Source: Thomasclavelia sp047249845 (GTDB taxonomy: Bacteria; Bacillota_I; Bacilli_A; Erysipelotrichales; Coprobacillaceae). From it: DNA of 64,000 bases. The DNA lies in contig NZ_JBKTWO010000005.1 of assembly GCF_047249845.1 (NCBI RefSeq), forward strand, positions 1 to 64,000, written 5' to 3'. This document shows positions 7,058 to 16,218 of this stretch, in pieces. The translations under genes and the position numbers were made by a program. The stretch's first letter is position 1. The number at the start of each line of letters is the position of its first letter. The notes under the pieces were generated by a model that did not search any database, was not told the DNA's origin, and was given only the letters and a program-made list of their open reading frames with translations.

Positions 7058-9516
7058 TATTTTAGCCCTCCTCGATACTTTGCTTTAGGATAAAGTTTTA
7101 ACATTTCTTCCCATTGTACTAAAAATAAATCTGCAATTGGATATACTAATTTTCCTGATAGTGTCTTTGTTGTAATATTTGCAAATGTTTCAATAAAAAT
7201 TACTTTTTTCCCGAATACTTTTGCGATATAGCATATTGGTACCGTTGTATGCGCTCCAGTTGAAATAATAATATCTGGTCTAACTTTTATAAAAACAATA
7301 AAACTTTTAAAAATATTTATTGGAAAATTACATAAAAACTTAAATAAATGTTCTTTAGTACCTGCCGGCATATACCATGATCTTGATTTATTTGTTTTTT
7401 TATATTCTTTCATCATTTCATGGTCTTCTGTAATCAAAAATGAATTATATCGTTCCATTAACTCTTTTAATTCACATAATTCACTGAAATGCCCTCCAGC
7501 AGATGAAGTAAAAATTGCTCTAATTTTTAAGTCATGTATATTGAAATTATTAAATTCTTTTAACCACAATTTTTTTACATTTTGATAAGAAAAATATTCC
7601 GCTTTTCTTATCGCATTATTTTGCAATGTTTTAGATGTTTCATTTAAAAGCTCTACTATTTTACTTGCCATTTCATCTAAATTACGATCCTTAATAATAA
7701 AACCGTCTTTACCATCTTCAATAATATCCAAAGATCCTTTTGCACTATCAAATGATACACATGGTATTCCATAGCTCATTGCTTCTAATAATACTAGCCC
7801 AAAACTTTCATAATGAGAAGTTGTAACAAAGACACTTGTATTCATCAAGACTTCATGTTTTGCCTTACCAACAGTATTTCCATGAAAAACAACTGATTTA
7901 CTTATTCCTAATTGGTCAGCTAATACGCTTAAAGAAGTTCTTTCTTCACCATCACCAAGAATATTCAATTTAGCTTCAGAATTTTTTTCTAGCACTTTTT
8001 TAAATACATTTAACATATCGTCATAAGCTTTTTCTTTTGATAAACGTCCCATAACCGTTATTTGATTTGTTTTTAATAGTGCCTTTTCAGTAGGAATCTC
8101 ATCAATACATAGAGGTATGTATCTACATTGGGGACCAGTTAAGTACTCTTTATAAAAGTCATAAATTGATTTTGATGCTGGAATAAAAAGATCAAATTTT
8201 TTAACTGATTTATATACCTTTTTTGGATAGTTCTGATTACGATCTGGATGACAATGTTCCCAAGCAATTAATAACTTATCTTTTTGATACCTTGCAAATG
8301 CTTTATTAAAGGCTAATGTAGTTGAAATAATTATATCAGCATCAGTTACCTTGGCACACTGATTTATCAAACTTCGTTTTTTTAAAACTATTCTTAAAGC
8401 TTTATATCCTTCCTTAATAATTTTAATAAAATGTTTATTTTTTAAAGCATATTTTAATTCTTCTTTATTGGGTTTTAAATCTGTTGATAAATAACAGACT
8501 TGAACGCGTTCATCAAGATAAAAAGATGGCTCACATAATTTATATACATTAACAATTTCCACATCATAATCATCTACTAACATATTAGCAAGTGAGCAAA
8601 TTGCTTTTTCAATTCCACCAACTTTTAAGTGTAGTGATAATATGGTTATTTTTTGTTTAGGGCTATTATGTTGATTTATAATTTCCTTTTTTGTTCTTAA
8701 CCGAGCAAATTTACAAGCCAAGTTAGCTGATTTTTTTAAACGTTTTAATTTATGTTTTGAATGATTAAAACATGTTTGATGATAATATAGCTGCGACTCT
8801 TTTAAAATCCTCATTTTACGATATCTATTTATATTTTTATCTATAGTTACAGCATGGTTATGAACGATCTCAACATTATTCAATACACATACTTTAAACC
8901 CAGCTTGTCTTGCTTTAAAACATAGTATGTCTTCTTCATAGTATAAAAATGTTCCTTCATCTAAAAAACCAATTTTGTCAATCAATTCTTTCTTAATACC
9001 AAAAAAACAACCTGAAATACAATCAACTGAAGTATATACACCTGTATAATGTCGTTTGGGGTAACTTATTCTTTTTTTTAGTAGTCGATTAATTATTGGA
9101 TAATTATCATATATATCATAATTAATCGTTCTTTGTTTCCAACCTCGATTAATTAGATCATGTTCTTTAACGACTGGTCCAAATATATGATACTTGCTAG
9201 TATTCATATATGCAATAAAATCAACTAAACTACATTTATCTATAATTATATCAGGATTAGCTATAATGTAATTATCATAATTTTGCTCATACAAATATTT
9301 TAGTCCTGCATTATTACCAACAGCATATCCTCGATTATCATTTAATGCAATTAATTTTACATTTGATAATTTCTTTAGCTCTATCAAAGAATTATCATTG
9401 GAATTATTATCAACAACAACAATTTCATCTACAATATCATAACTATTAATATCATTTACAAATTTAACTGTCTCTATTGCATCATTATAATTTAATACAA
9501 CAATACCAGTTTTCAT
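7057..9516 (-). CDS. Triple glycosyltransferase fusion: GT2, GT4 and PssD/Alg14 domains
   Basis: The 819-residue product has three domains. Residues 1-230 are a GT2 rhamnosyltransferase-like domain (VVLNYND, VVDNNSND, a putative DxD around NPDIII, and YYEEDI). Residues about 290-650 are a GT4-type domain (LHLKVGGIEKA, GRLSKEKAYDDM, and the donor site HYESFGLVLLEAMSYGIP). Residues about 665-819 are PssD/Alg14-like (FTSSAGGHFSEL, STGAHTTVPICY). The start is placed at the second ATG (9514-9516), nine bases after AGGAG; the first ATG touches the ribosome site. The PssE partner follows immediately. Such fusions put sequential sugar transfers on one chain; the sugars are unknown. Confidence 0.85.
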   Translation of the reverse strand: MKTGIVVLNYNDAIETVKFVNDINSYDIVDEIVVVDNNSNDNSLIELKKLSNVKLIALNDNRGYAVGNNAGLKYLYEQNYDNYIIANPDIIIDKCSLVDFIAYMNTSKYHIFGPVVKEHDLINRGWKQRTINYDIYDNYPIINRLLKKRISYPKRHYTGVYTSVDCISGCFFGIKKELIDKIGFLDEGTFLYYEEDILCFKARQAGFKVCVLNNVEIVHNHAVTIDKNINRYRKMRILKESQLYYHQTCFNHSKHKLKRLKKSANLACKFARLRTKKEIINQHNSPKQKITILSLHLKVGGIEKAICSLANMLVDDYDVEIVNVYKLCEPSFYLDERVQVCYLSTDLKPNKEELKYALKNKHFIKIIKEGYKALRIVLKKRSLINQCAKVTDADIIISTTLAFNKAFARYQKDKLLIAWEHCHPDRNQNYPKKVYKSVKKFDLFIPASKSIYDFYKEYLTGPQCRYIPLCIDEIPTEKALLKTNQITVMGRLSKEKAYDDMLNVFKKVLEKNSEAKLNILGDGEERTSLSVLADQLGISKSVVFHGNTVGKAKHEVLMNTSVFVTTSHYESFGLVLLEAMSYGIPCVSFDSAKGSLDIIEDGKDGFIIKDRNLDEMASKIVELLNETSKTLQNNAIRKAEYFSYQNVKKLWLKEFNNFNIHDLKIRAIFTSSAGGHFSELCELKELMERYNSFLITEDHEMMKEYKKTNKSRSWYMPAGTKEHLFKFLCNFPINIFKSFIVFIKVRPDIIISTGAHTTVPICYIAKVFGKKVIFIETFANITTKTLSGKLVYPIADLFLVQWEEMLKLYPKAKYRGGLK

Positions 9517-9528
9517 TATATTCATCTC

Positions 9529-11016
9529 CTATTCTTTCAAACCTATAATCACATTATTATAGAATTTAGAAGTTTTCTGAACTTCATTACTTAAAGTATC
9601 AAAACCAATTTCTTCCATTATCGTTTTTTTATCTGAAAATAAATTAGTTCCTAATCCCAATCTATCACCTTCAATACTTACACCCATTGCTGCTAAAATT
9701 GTTGGATACATATCAATTGTACTAAACAATCTATTTTTACTTTTAACTGGTTTAACCACACTATTAATAATACAGTTATAAGGCGTTCTAACATAGTTTT
9801 CATCAATTCCTGCAAAAAACTTTTCGGACATACTATTATGATCACCAGTAATTACAATCGTAGTATTTTCATACCAAGATTGTGTTTTACACCAATTAAT
9901 GAAATTATTTACTTGTCTTGATTGACACTCAATCACATTAGCATATTGATTATTATGAATTTTTTTACATTGATTACATAAATATCCATCTGGTGTATGA
10001 GTATCAATAGTTGTAATTTCCATATTAAATGGTTTATCTCCATTAGCTAACTTAGTAATATCGGATTTAGCAAATTCAAATAATTTAGCATCCTCAATTC
10101 CCCAAAAAACAAAATAATCATTATCAATATCACCATTTTCTTTGAAACTATTATAATCACGGATTATATAATTTCCATGCTGTTTATAAAAATTTGACGT
10201 TCCACCAAAATCAGCATCAGAGCCGCACATGAATTCATTTACATAACCATTAGCTTCTAAAACTTCACCTATTGAATAACCCCCAGGTAAAAATTCACTA
10301 TTATTATCATACTTTTTACTTTTAATTGATAAGTTCAAAGGAATTCCCATATTTTGAGAGACTTGAGAGGCAATGGTCCATTGCGTCCCATCGATAGTGT
10401 GACTCCCACCTATATTATCGTTATTAGAAAAATTAATATTTTCTTTAGCCAACTTTGACAATTCAGGAATATAGTTTATTTCTTCAGCGCCACCAGCTTT
10501 TTTACTGGCATAAGTATTCTCTACTGATTCTAGGTATAAATGAATAATATTTCTTTTGCCATTTTCAAAGCTAATATTAGTTTTACTTGGGTCAACATAA
10601 TACTTTTCATATAAATCAGTAGTTTGACGCATATTATTAATATACCCATGAATATCATAGTTATATATTGTAAAGATTAAAGAGCAAACTATACAAACTA
10701 TTCCAAATTTAACAAAGTGTTTCTTTAATACTTTTAATATTTTACCACTATATAATCGATGAATATTAAAAATAATCAAATCGACTACTGCTACTACAGC
10801 GATACTAATCGGCACAGCCCAAAGAAACCAATCTAAATATATCCCATTATCAGTACCTTCCATTGGTACCTTTAAGTGAAATATTATTTGATTCAGTGTC
10901 TTTACAGAAAATGTTCTATTTCCCCATATAACTGAAAAAACTATTACTACACTAACAAATATTAATATTGAACCGATTATATATTTATTATTTACATTTT
11001 TTATTTTATTTTTCAT
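9529..11016 (-). CDS. LTA-synthase-like sulfatase-fold membrane protein
   Basis: The 495-residue protein has about three N-terminal membrane spans (residues 12-30, 62-85 and 100-120), then an extracellular alkaline-phosphatase/sulfatase-fold domain. Visible are an early metal-site segment HLYLESVENT, a threonine-containing segment GGSHTIDGTQW that probably holds the nucleophile, and ITGDHNSM near residues 390-397. LtaS relatives have more membrane spans and polymerise glycerol phosphate, so this shorter form more likely adds a phosphoglycerol-type group to a glycan. It precedes the triple fusion by 12 bases and is divergent from licD. Confidence 0.8.
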   Translation of the reverse strand: MKNKIKNVNNKYIIGSILIFVSVVIVFSVIWGNRTFSVKTLNQIIFHLKVPMEGTDNGIYLDWFLWAVPISIAVVAVVDLIIFNIHRLYSGKILKVLKKHFVKFGIVCIVCSLIFTIYNYDIHGYINNMRQTTDLYEKYYVDPSKTNISFENGKRNIIHLYLESVENTYASKKAGGAEEINYIPELSKLAKENINFSNNDNIGGSHTIDGTQWTIASQVSQNMGIPLNLSIKSKKYDNNSEFLPGGYSIGEVLEANGYVNEFMCGSDADFGGTSNFYKQHGNYIIRDYNSFKENGDIDNDYFVFWGIEDAKLFEFAKSDITKLANGDKPFNMEITTIDTHTPDGYLCNQCKKIHNNQYANVIECQSRQVNNFINWCKTQSWYENTTIVITGDHNSMSEKFFAGIDENYVRTPYNCIINSVVKPVKSKNRLFSTIDMYPTILAAMGVSIEGDRLGLGTNLFSDKKTIMEEIGFDTLSNEVQKTSKFYNNVIIGLKE

Positions 11017-11306
11017 TGCAGACCCTCTTTAAATTTTATTTTATATTATTTTACCATAATAATAAACTAATAAAAAGTCTACAACATTTTATTATAAAAA
11101 GATAATATAACCTATTAAAAATATACTATTTATAAATATTTTATTAAAATTTTATAATTTTTCTTAATAAATTCTTAATTTTTTATTTTTTAATATATTA
11201 AATTATGTTAGAATATTTTTTAAGTAAAGTATGATAACTACTTATTTTACATTAGAATTTTACTATTTTTAATAGTATATAAATTAATTAGACAGGTGAA
11301 CATAGA

Positions 11307-12149
11307 ATGAAAAAAATTAATTCAAGAGATATTCAAATCATGGAATTAGATATCCTTAAAGAGTTTAAACAATTCGCAAAAAAACATGATATAAAATATT
11401 TTTTATGCGGTGGCACTCTTTTAGGAGCTATTCGTCATAAAGGGTTTATTCCCTGGGATGATGATATAGATATTTGTATTCCACGTGACTCATATAATAA
11501 GCTTATTTCAATAGTTAAAGAAAACCGTTATCTTGAATCTAATCAAAATTATAAATTTTATTTACCATTAGATAAAAACTACATATATCCTTATATTAAA
11601 ATTGTTAATGAAAAAACAGTTGTATATGAAAAAGATATAAAAAAACAGTATTGTCTAGGAGTTTGGGTTGATATTTTCCCATTAGATAGTTTTCCTAATA
11701 CAAATGATCAAATACAAAAAATATTAAAAAAACATTCACGTTATAAATTTTTTAATAAAATATACATTGCTGGCAATTTATCAACTATACCTAAAAAGAT
11801 AATTGCCTTTATAGGAAAAATAGGTTATTCGATTATTTGTTTTAATAAAGATAATAAATATTGGATAACTAATATTCTATCTTTAGTTAAACCTTATGAT
11901 TCTAATTTTGTAGGAAACTTAGTTTGGCCTAATCAAGATAGAGAAATATTTAATAAATCTGTATTTAAAGAAACACTTGAATGTAAATTTGAAGATGATA
12001 TTTTTCCTATCCCCTCTGGATATGAAGAGTATCTTACTAGTATGTATGGCGATTATATGAAAGTTCCAAAAAAATCAGAGCGTGTTATTCATGATTTTGA
12101 AGCTTATATTTTAGATGAAAATAGTAATATTAAATCAAAGGGGTTGTAA
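11307..12149 (+). CDS. LicD-family phosphotransferase
   Basis: The 280-residue protein carries the LicD signature: FLCGGTLLGAIRHKGFIPWD followed by DDDIDI near residues 32-58, a nucleotidyltransferase-like core that binds metal. LicD proteins move phosphocholine or other phospho-alditol groups from CDP or lipid donors to cell-surface glycans. It has an AGGTGA ribosome site and its own terminator overlapping the stop codon. It is the only plus-strand gene inside the minus-strand polysaccharide locus. No choline uptake or activation genes are seen here, so the group it transfers is unknown. Confidence 0.85.
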   Translation: MKKINSRDIQIMELDILKEFKQFAKKHDIKYFLCGGTLLGAIRHKGFIPWDDDIDICIPRDSYNKLISIVKENRYLESNQNYKFYLPLDKNYIYPYIKIVNEKTVVYEKDIKKQYCLGVWVDIFPLDSFPNTNDQIQKILKKHSRYKFFNKIYIAGNLSTIPKKIIAFIGKIGYSIICFNKDNKYWITNILSLVKPYDSNFVGNLVWPNQDREIFNKSVFKETLECKFEDDIFPIPSGYEEYLTSMYGDYMKVPKKSERVIHDFEAYILDENSNIKSKGL

Positions 12150-12176
12150 CAAAATAAAGTCACACCCCCTATTTTT
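12139..12176 (+). terminator. Terminator of the licD gene
   Basis: AGGGGTTGTAAC and GTCACACCCCCT form an imperfect GC-containing stem, followed by ATTTTTAT. It overlaps the stop codon of licD. Confidence 0.65.
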
Positions 12177-12199
12177 ATAATTATAAACAAATTTTAAAT

Positions 12200-12242
12200 A
12201 AAAAGTTATGAAAATAAATATTACTTAATTTCAAAACTTTTT
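12200..12242 (-). terminator. Terminator of the rmlD operon
   Basis: An AT-rich inverted repeat (AAAAAGTT-ATGAAAAT paired with ATTTCAAAACTTTTT) ends in a T-run on the minus strand, 27 bases past the rmlD stop. Confidence 0.5.
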
Positions 12243-12268
12243 ATAACTAAATTTCATTACCGTACTCA

Positions 12269-13108
12269 TTAATACTCAATTTCTTTTAAATATCTATTTA
12301 AAGCATCTTGCCAAGAAGGTAACCTATCAAAACCATTTTTATCTAACATATCTTTAGACATTCTACTATTACTTGGTCTTTTTGCCTTAGTAAGAAACAT
12401 AGTTGAATCAACTGGGGTTACTTTAACTTCCATACCTGCTTGCTTAAAAATTTCACAAGCAAATTCATACCAAGAACAAAGTCCTTCATTTGTAGCATGA
12501 TAAATTCCATATTTTTCTGTTTGAATCATATCAACTACTAACTTTGATAAATCATACGTATATGTAGGTGAGCCAATTTGATCATTTACTACACTTACTG
12601 CGCCATGTTCCTTTCCTAAACGAAGCATTGTTTTTATAAAATTATTTCCATTAACCCCAAATACCCATGCTATTCTAATAATAAAATATTTATTTAAGGT
12701 TTCAACTGCTAATTCACCTTCATATTTAGTTTGTCCATATACATTTAACGGTTCTCTTTTATCATATTCCTTCCAAGGTATATCACCTTCTCCATTAAAA
12801 ACATAATCAGTTGAAAAATACATCATTGGTATATCAAGTTCTTTACATACATTAACAATATTTTTAGTACCGTTAACATTTACATTTATACAAGCTTCTA
12901 TTTCTTCCTCTGCCTTATCTACTGCTGTCCAAGCTGCACAATGAATAACACCATCAAAATTTCCACCTTTAATTATTTCTGTTACTTTTTTAGCATCTGT
13001 AATATCCATTTCATCAATATCCACACCAACTGCTTCAATATTTCTAGCTTTGCATTCATTTACAATATCATAACCTAATTGGCCTTTAACTCCAGTTACT
13101 AATAGCAT
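12269..13108 (-). CDS. rfbD: dTDP-4-dehydrorhamnose reductase
   Basis: The 279-residue protein has the NAD(P)-binding start LLVTGVKGQLGYD, the YFSTDYVF segment typical of RmlD, the catalytic YGQTKYEGE (YxxxK) near residues 128-136 and the C-terminal SWQDALNRYL. It makes the last step to dTDP-L-rhamnose. The other three rml genes are 45 kb away at 58067-60561. It is the last gene of the operon that begins with the methyltransferase-kinase fusion, and the neighbouring rhamnosyltransferase-like genes agree with its product. A deleted copy lies at 5474-5716. Confidence 0.93.
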   Translation of the reverse strand: MLLVTGVKGQLGYDIVNECKARNIEAVGVDIDEMDITDAKKVTEIIKGGNFDGVIHCAAWTAVDKAEEEIEACINVNVNGTKNIVNVCKELDIPMMYFSTDYVFNGEGDIPWKEYDKREPLNVYGQTKYEGELAVETLNKYFIIRIAWVFGVNGNNFIKTMLRLGKEHGAVSVVNDQIGSPTYTYDLSKLVVDMIQTEKYGIYHATNEGLCSWYEFACEIFKQAGMEVKVTPVDSTMFLTKAKRPSNSRMSKDMLDKNGFDRLPSWQDALNRYLKEIEY

Positions 13109-13121
13109 ATTTCATCTTCTC

Positions 13122-14030
13122 CTATTTATTTATAAGATAATTATTATACATTTTTATACCTTCTTTAAAAGTAATATTATCTTTTGTGTATAATGTTTTA
13201 ATTCTAGTATTATCTAAAACAATTTTTTTTACATCTACGCTTCTACTACTTTTATAAACAACTTTGGGTTCATGCCCTAATAAATGTAATTCATTTATTA
13301 TCATATTTTGAGAAATACCTTCATTTGAGGAAATATTAAAAACTTCATTATCTCCATTATAATCCAATAGTGAGTATAACATTCTACATACATCAGTTAT
13401 ATAAATATAATCTCTTATTATGTTTCCATCACCCCATATCTCAATTGTTTCATGATTAATTGCTTTTTTTAAAGCTGCATCAACAAAGCCAACACCTTTT
13501 TGGTAATCTTGTCCCGGACCATAAGGATTAGATACTCGAGCAATTAACATCTTTGTATGCAATTGACAATTAAATGTGCGAATTACATTTTCAATACAAA
13601 GTTTTATATTTCCATAATGATTAATTGGTAAAGGCTGTTGATATTCTGATATAGGCTGCTGTTCTTGAATCCCATATACAGTTCCCCCTGATGATAAAAA
13701 AATTACTCTTATCTTCTTTTCTATTGCTAATGAAAATAATTTAATGCTTTGAATAAAATCTCTGGAATATCCTTGTAAATATCTTTCATTTGAATTTCCA
13801 GGATTTACTGTACTTAATGAATGAATGATTACATCCATATCTTCAATCGCTTTTTCTAAATTTTCATCATCAAAGAAATCTCCAATAATATAATTAACTT
13901 TTTTATTATAATTATCAGGCTTTTGAATATCAAAAGAATAAACACATTCTCCTTGATTTGAAAAATAATCACATAAATTTTTCCCAATAAAACCATTACC
14001 ACCAATAACTAAAACATTCTTATTTGGCAT
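13122..14030 (-). CDS. NAD-dependent sugar epimerase/dehydratase (extended SDR)
   Basis: The 302-residue protein has the Rossmann motif VIGGNGFIGKNL, the SSGGTVYG serine region, the YGNIK (YxxxK) active site near residue 147 and GDGNIIRDYIYITD, all typical of UDP-glucose 4-epimerase-like enzymes. The substrate cannot be read from the sequence. I place the start at ATG 14028-14030, where AAAGGA lies ten bases upstream, rather than at the in-frame TTG at 14039. This gives an 11-base overlap with the upstream glycosyltransferase, consistent with coupling. Confidence 0.85.
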   Translation of the reverse strand: MPNKNVLVIGGNGFIGKNLCDYFSNQGECVYSFDIQKPDNYNKKVNYIIGDFFDDENLEKAIEDMDVIIHSLSTVNPGNSNERYLQGYSRDFIQSIKLFSLAIEKKIRVIFLSSGGTVYGIQEQQPISEYQQPLPINHYGNIKLCIENVIRTFNCQLHTKMLIARVSNPYGPGQDYQKGVGFVDAALKKAINHETIEIWGDGNIIRDYIYITDVCRMLYSLLDYNGDNEVFNISSNEGISQNMIINELHLLGHEPKVVYKSSRSVDVKKIVLDNTRIKTLYTKDNITFKEGIKMYNNYLINK

Positions 14031-15231
14031 CTTCAGCAATTCCTTTCAATATAGCTTCCTTAACCTTTAAACCTTCTTTTAACCAAGAAGTATCTTTTGC
14101 AAAAGCTAAACCTTTCTTTCTTATTAATTCTAACTGGGTTGGATTATCTAGATAATATTTCATTGTATTAGCAATTGACACTGGTTCGTAATCAACTAAA
14201 ATACAATTTTCTTCATTTACAAGCCAAGTACTGTTTTCTCCTTTTGAACATACAGCTACCGAATTAGATGCCATTACTTCTAATGGCAATAGAGATAAGT
14301 TTGTATTAGATATTATTAAACACATATCACATTGTGAATATAAATCAGATAAATCTTCCAGTCTAACAATTCCCATATTTTTATGTTTAAAAGGTATTTC
14401 ATAATTACTAACATCCCATCCAGCAAATACGACCTCAAGCTCAGGAAGCATTTTGGTAAGTTCATTTAATGCCAATAACCCTAATTCAAAATCACGCCTT
14501 GGTGTCACTGGCCTAGCATAGAAAAACACCCTTTTTTTAGTATCCTTTTTTTCTTTGGGATGATATAAATCTTTATCATATGAAAATCCAAAACTATCAG
14601 CTTCCATCCCAAATTCATTTATACAAATATTTTTTAACCAATCACCTGCTGTTATACCTCTAAAACCAAATTTATATGTATTATAAGCAAATTCATATTC
14701 TGACCCTACTGCATAAAATTGAGGTTCAAAATCCTGAACAAAATAAAATTTTGAAATTGTATTATTAAATCTTTTAACAAAGTAGGCAGTATTCCATGCA
14801 GTTGCAAAGGTCCCATGGGCAAATTTAGCATACGATACATCATAATATACTTCTACACGTTCATCCAAAATAGAAAAATGTTCTTTTACAAATTTTCTAA
14901 GTGATTCGTTATCTTTAAAATTAATCGCATGATCTATATAAACACGATTGTGTATTCCTTCTGCTTCCAACATACTTATAAATCTAAATATATTAATATG
15001 TCCGCCAGATCCTTTCCCCATTTCTGGAATTATCCAATTTAAAAGAATTGTTCCATCTTTAAATTTATTATACTCTTCTTCATTTAAAGGAATCTCTTCA
15101 TTATTAACAATAAAATCAAAATGATCAAATAACTGAATTTTATTAACTGATTCAGCATTTTCTAATTTTTTTGCAACTCCCCGAAAACCATTTTTCTTAA
15201 TAAATAAAAATGCTTTTTTTATTAATGACAT
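14020..15231 (-). CDS. WsaF-like (rhamnosyltransferase-type) glycosyltransferase
   Basis: The 403-residue protein resembles the two-domain GT-B rhamnosyltransferases of the WsaF group. It has LLNWIIPEMGKGSGGHINIF near the start, FVQDFEPQFYAVGSEYE in the middle, and a donor site built around NLSLLPLEVMAS near residues 315-330. WsaF adds beta-1,2 rhamnose in an S-layer glycan; the exact linkage here is unknown. The gene overlaps the following epimerase and lies 11 bases after the preceding GT2 gene. Confidence 0.78.
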   Translation of the reverse strand: MSLIKKAFLFIKKNGFRGVAKKLENAESVNKIQLFDHFDFIVNNEEIPLNEEEYNKFKDGTILLNWIIPEMGKGSGGHINIFRFISMLEAEGIHNRVYIDHAINFKDNESLRKFVKEHFSILDERVEVYYDVSYAKFAHGTFATAWNTAYFVKRFNNTISKFYFVQDFEPQFYAVGSEYEFAYNTYKFGFRGITAGDWLKNICINEFGMEADSFGFSYDKDLYHPKEKKDTKKRVFFYARPVTPRRDFELGLLALNELTKMLPELEVVFAGWDVSNYEIPFKHKNMGIVRLEDLSDLYSQCDMCLIISNTNLSLLPLEVMASNSVAVCSKGENSTWLVNEENCILVDYEPVSIANTMKYYLDNPTQLELIRKKGLAFAKDTSWLKEGLKVKEAILKGIAEDAK

Positions 15232-15242
15232 AATCTACTCTC

Positions 15243-16214
15243 CTATCTATTTCTTTGCTTATATTGTTGTGATATATGTTTATCTAAAAATTCTTGTTTT
15301 TGTTTAGAATATCGATGATAATTTCCCCCTAAATATCCTCCTATGTAACGATAACACGTTTTCCAAAATGAATAATTTGCCCATTTAATTTTCTCTTTTT
15401 TACTGATATTTAAAGATTTTAAATAATATATATCATTTCTTACAGTTCTATATATATTAACTATTATACTTAATTTTCGATTAACTATTACATACTGATG
15501 TAATTCATATAATCCTTTAAATTCATCATAAAACCGTGAAAAATAAGTAGTTAGTTTATAATTATGTGAATGATATACAATAGCTTTAGGACAAAATAGT
15601 TTTTTATAACCTAATTCAATCATTTTTCTTGCCCATATTTGATCTTCAGCAAAGTTCACATCATCATATGGGTATTTATTCCAAATATCCCTTCGCATAC
15701 AAGAATTGTTATCTGAATAATATGCTAACAAATGTCTATATCCTTCTTCTGTCTCATACCTTTTTTTATCTTCTAACTGATAAATTGTATTCTCTTGACC
15801 AAAGCCTTGAAAATGTAAAGTTATATCCCTTTTATCAAAAATATTACAATCTTCATATGGCTTATGTGCACCAAATGCTCCTACAACATCTGGATTACGC
15901 TCCATTGCAGACACTAGTTCTTCTAACCAAACTTCATTATATGGTAAAGCATCTTGTGTAATAAAAATGATATATTTTCCAGTTCCTTTTGACGCCCCAT
16001 AATTCCTCGTTTTTCCATGTCCAAAATCTGATGGTTTTATTTGATATAGTTTACAATTATGCTTTTTTATAATCTCAATTGTATCATCCTTAGATCCAGA
16101 ATCAACACAAATTATCTCATATTGATACTTTGTTACCTGCTCTTCAATCTTGGTTAAAACCTTATTTAATAGTTCACCACCATTTTTTGTTGGTATAACA
16201 ATAGACACATCCAT
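15243..16214 (-). CDS. Family 2 rhamnosyltransferase-like enzyme
   Basis: The 323-residue protein is a GT-A enzyme with IVIPTKNGG, CVDSGSKDDT, PSDFGHGKTRNYGA and FITQDALP. The GHGxTRN and TQDA pair is characteristic of rhamnosyltransferases such as RfbN, and rmlD two genes downstream agrees. A C-terminal region of about 90 residues is basic and probably lies along the membrane. Spacing to the neighbours is 4 and 11 bases, within one operon. Confidence 0.8.
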   Translation of the reverse strand: MDVSIVIPTKNGGELLNKVLTKIEEQVTKYQYEIICVDSGSKDDTIEIIKKHNCKLYQIKPSDFGHGKTRNYGASKGTGKYIIFITQDALPYNEVWLEELVSAMERNPDVVGAFGAHKPYEDCNIFDKRDITLHFQGFGQENTIYQLEDKKRYETEEGYRHLLAYYSDNNSCMRRDIWNKYPYDDVNFAEDQIWARKMIELGYKKLFCPKAIVYHSHNYKLTTYFSRFYDEFKGLYELHQYVIVNRKLSIIVNIYRTVRNDIYYLKSLNISKKEKIKWANYSFWKTCYRYIGGYLGGNYHRYSKQKQEFLDKHISQQYKQRNR

Positions 16215-16218
16215 TATT

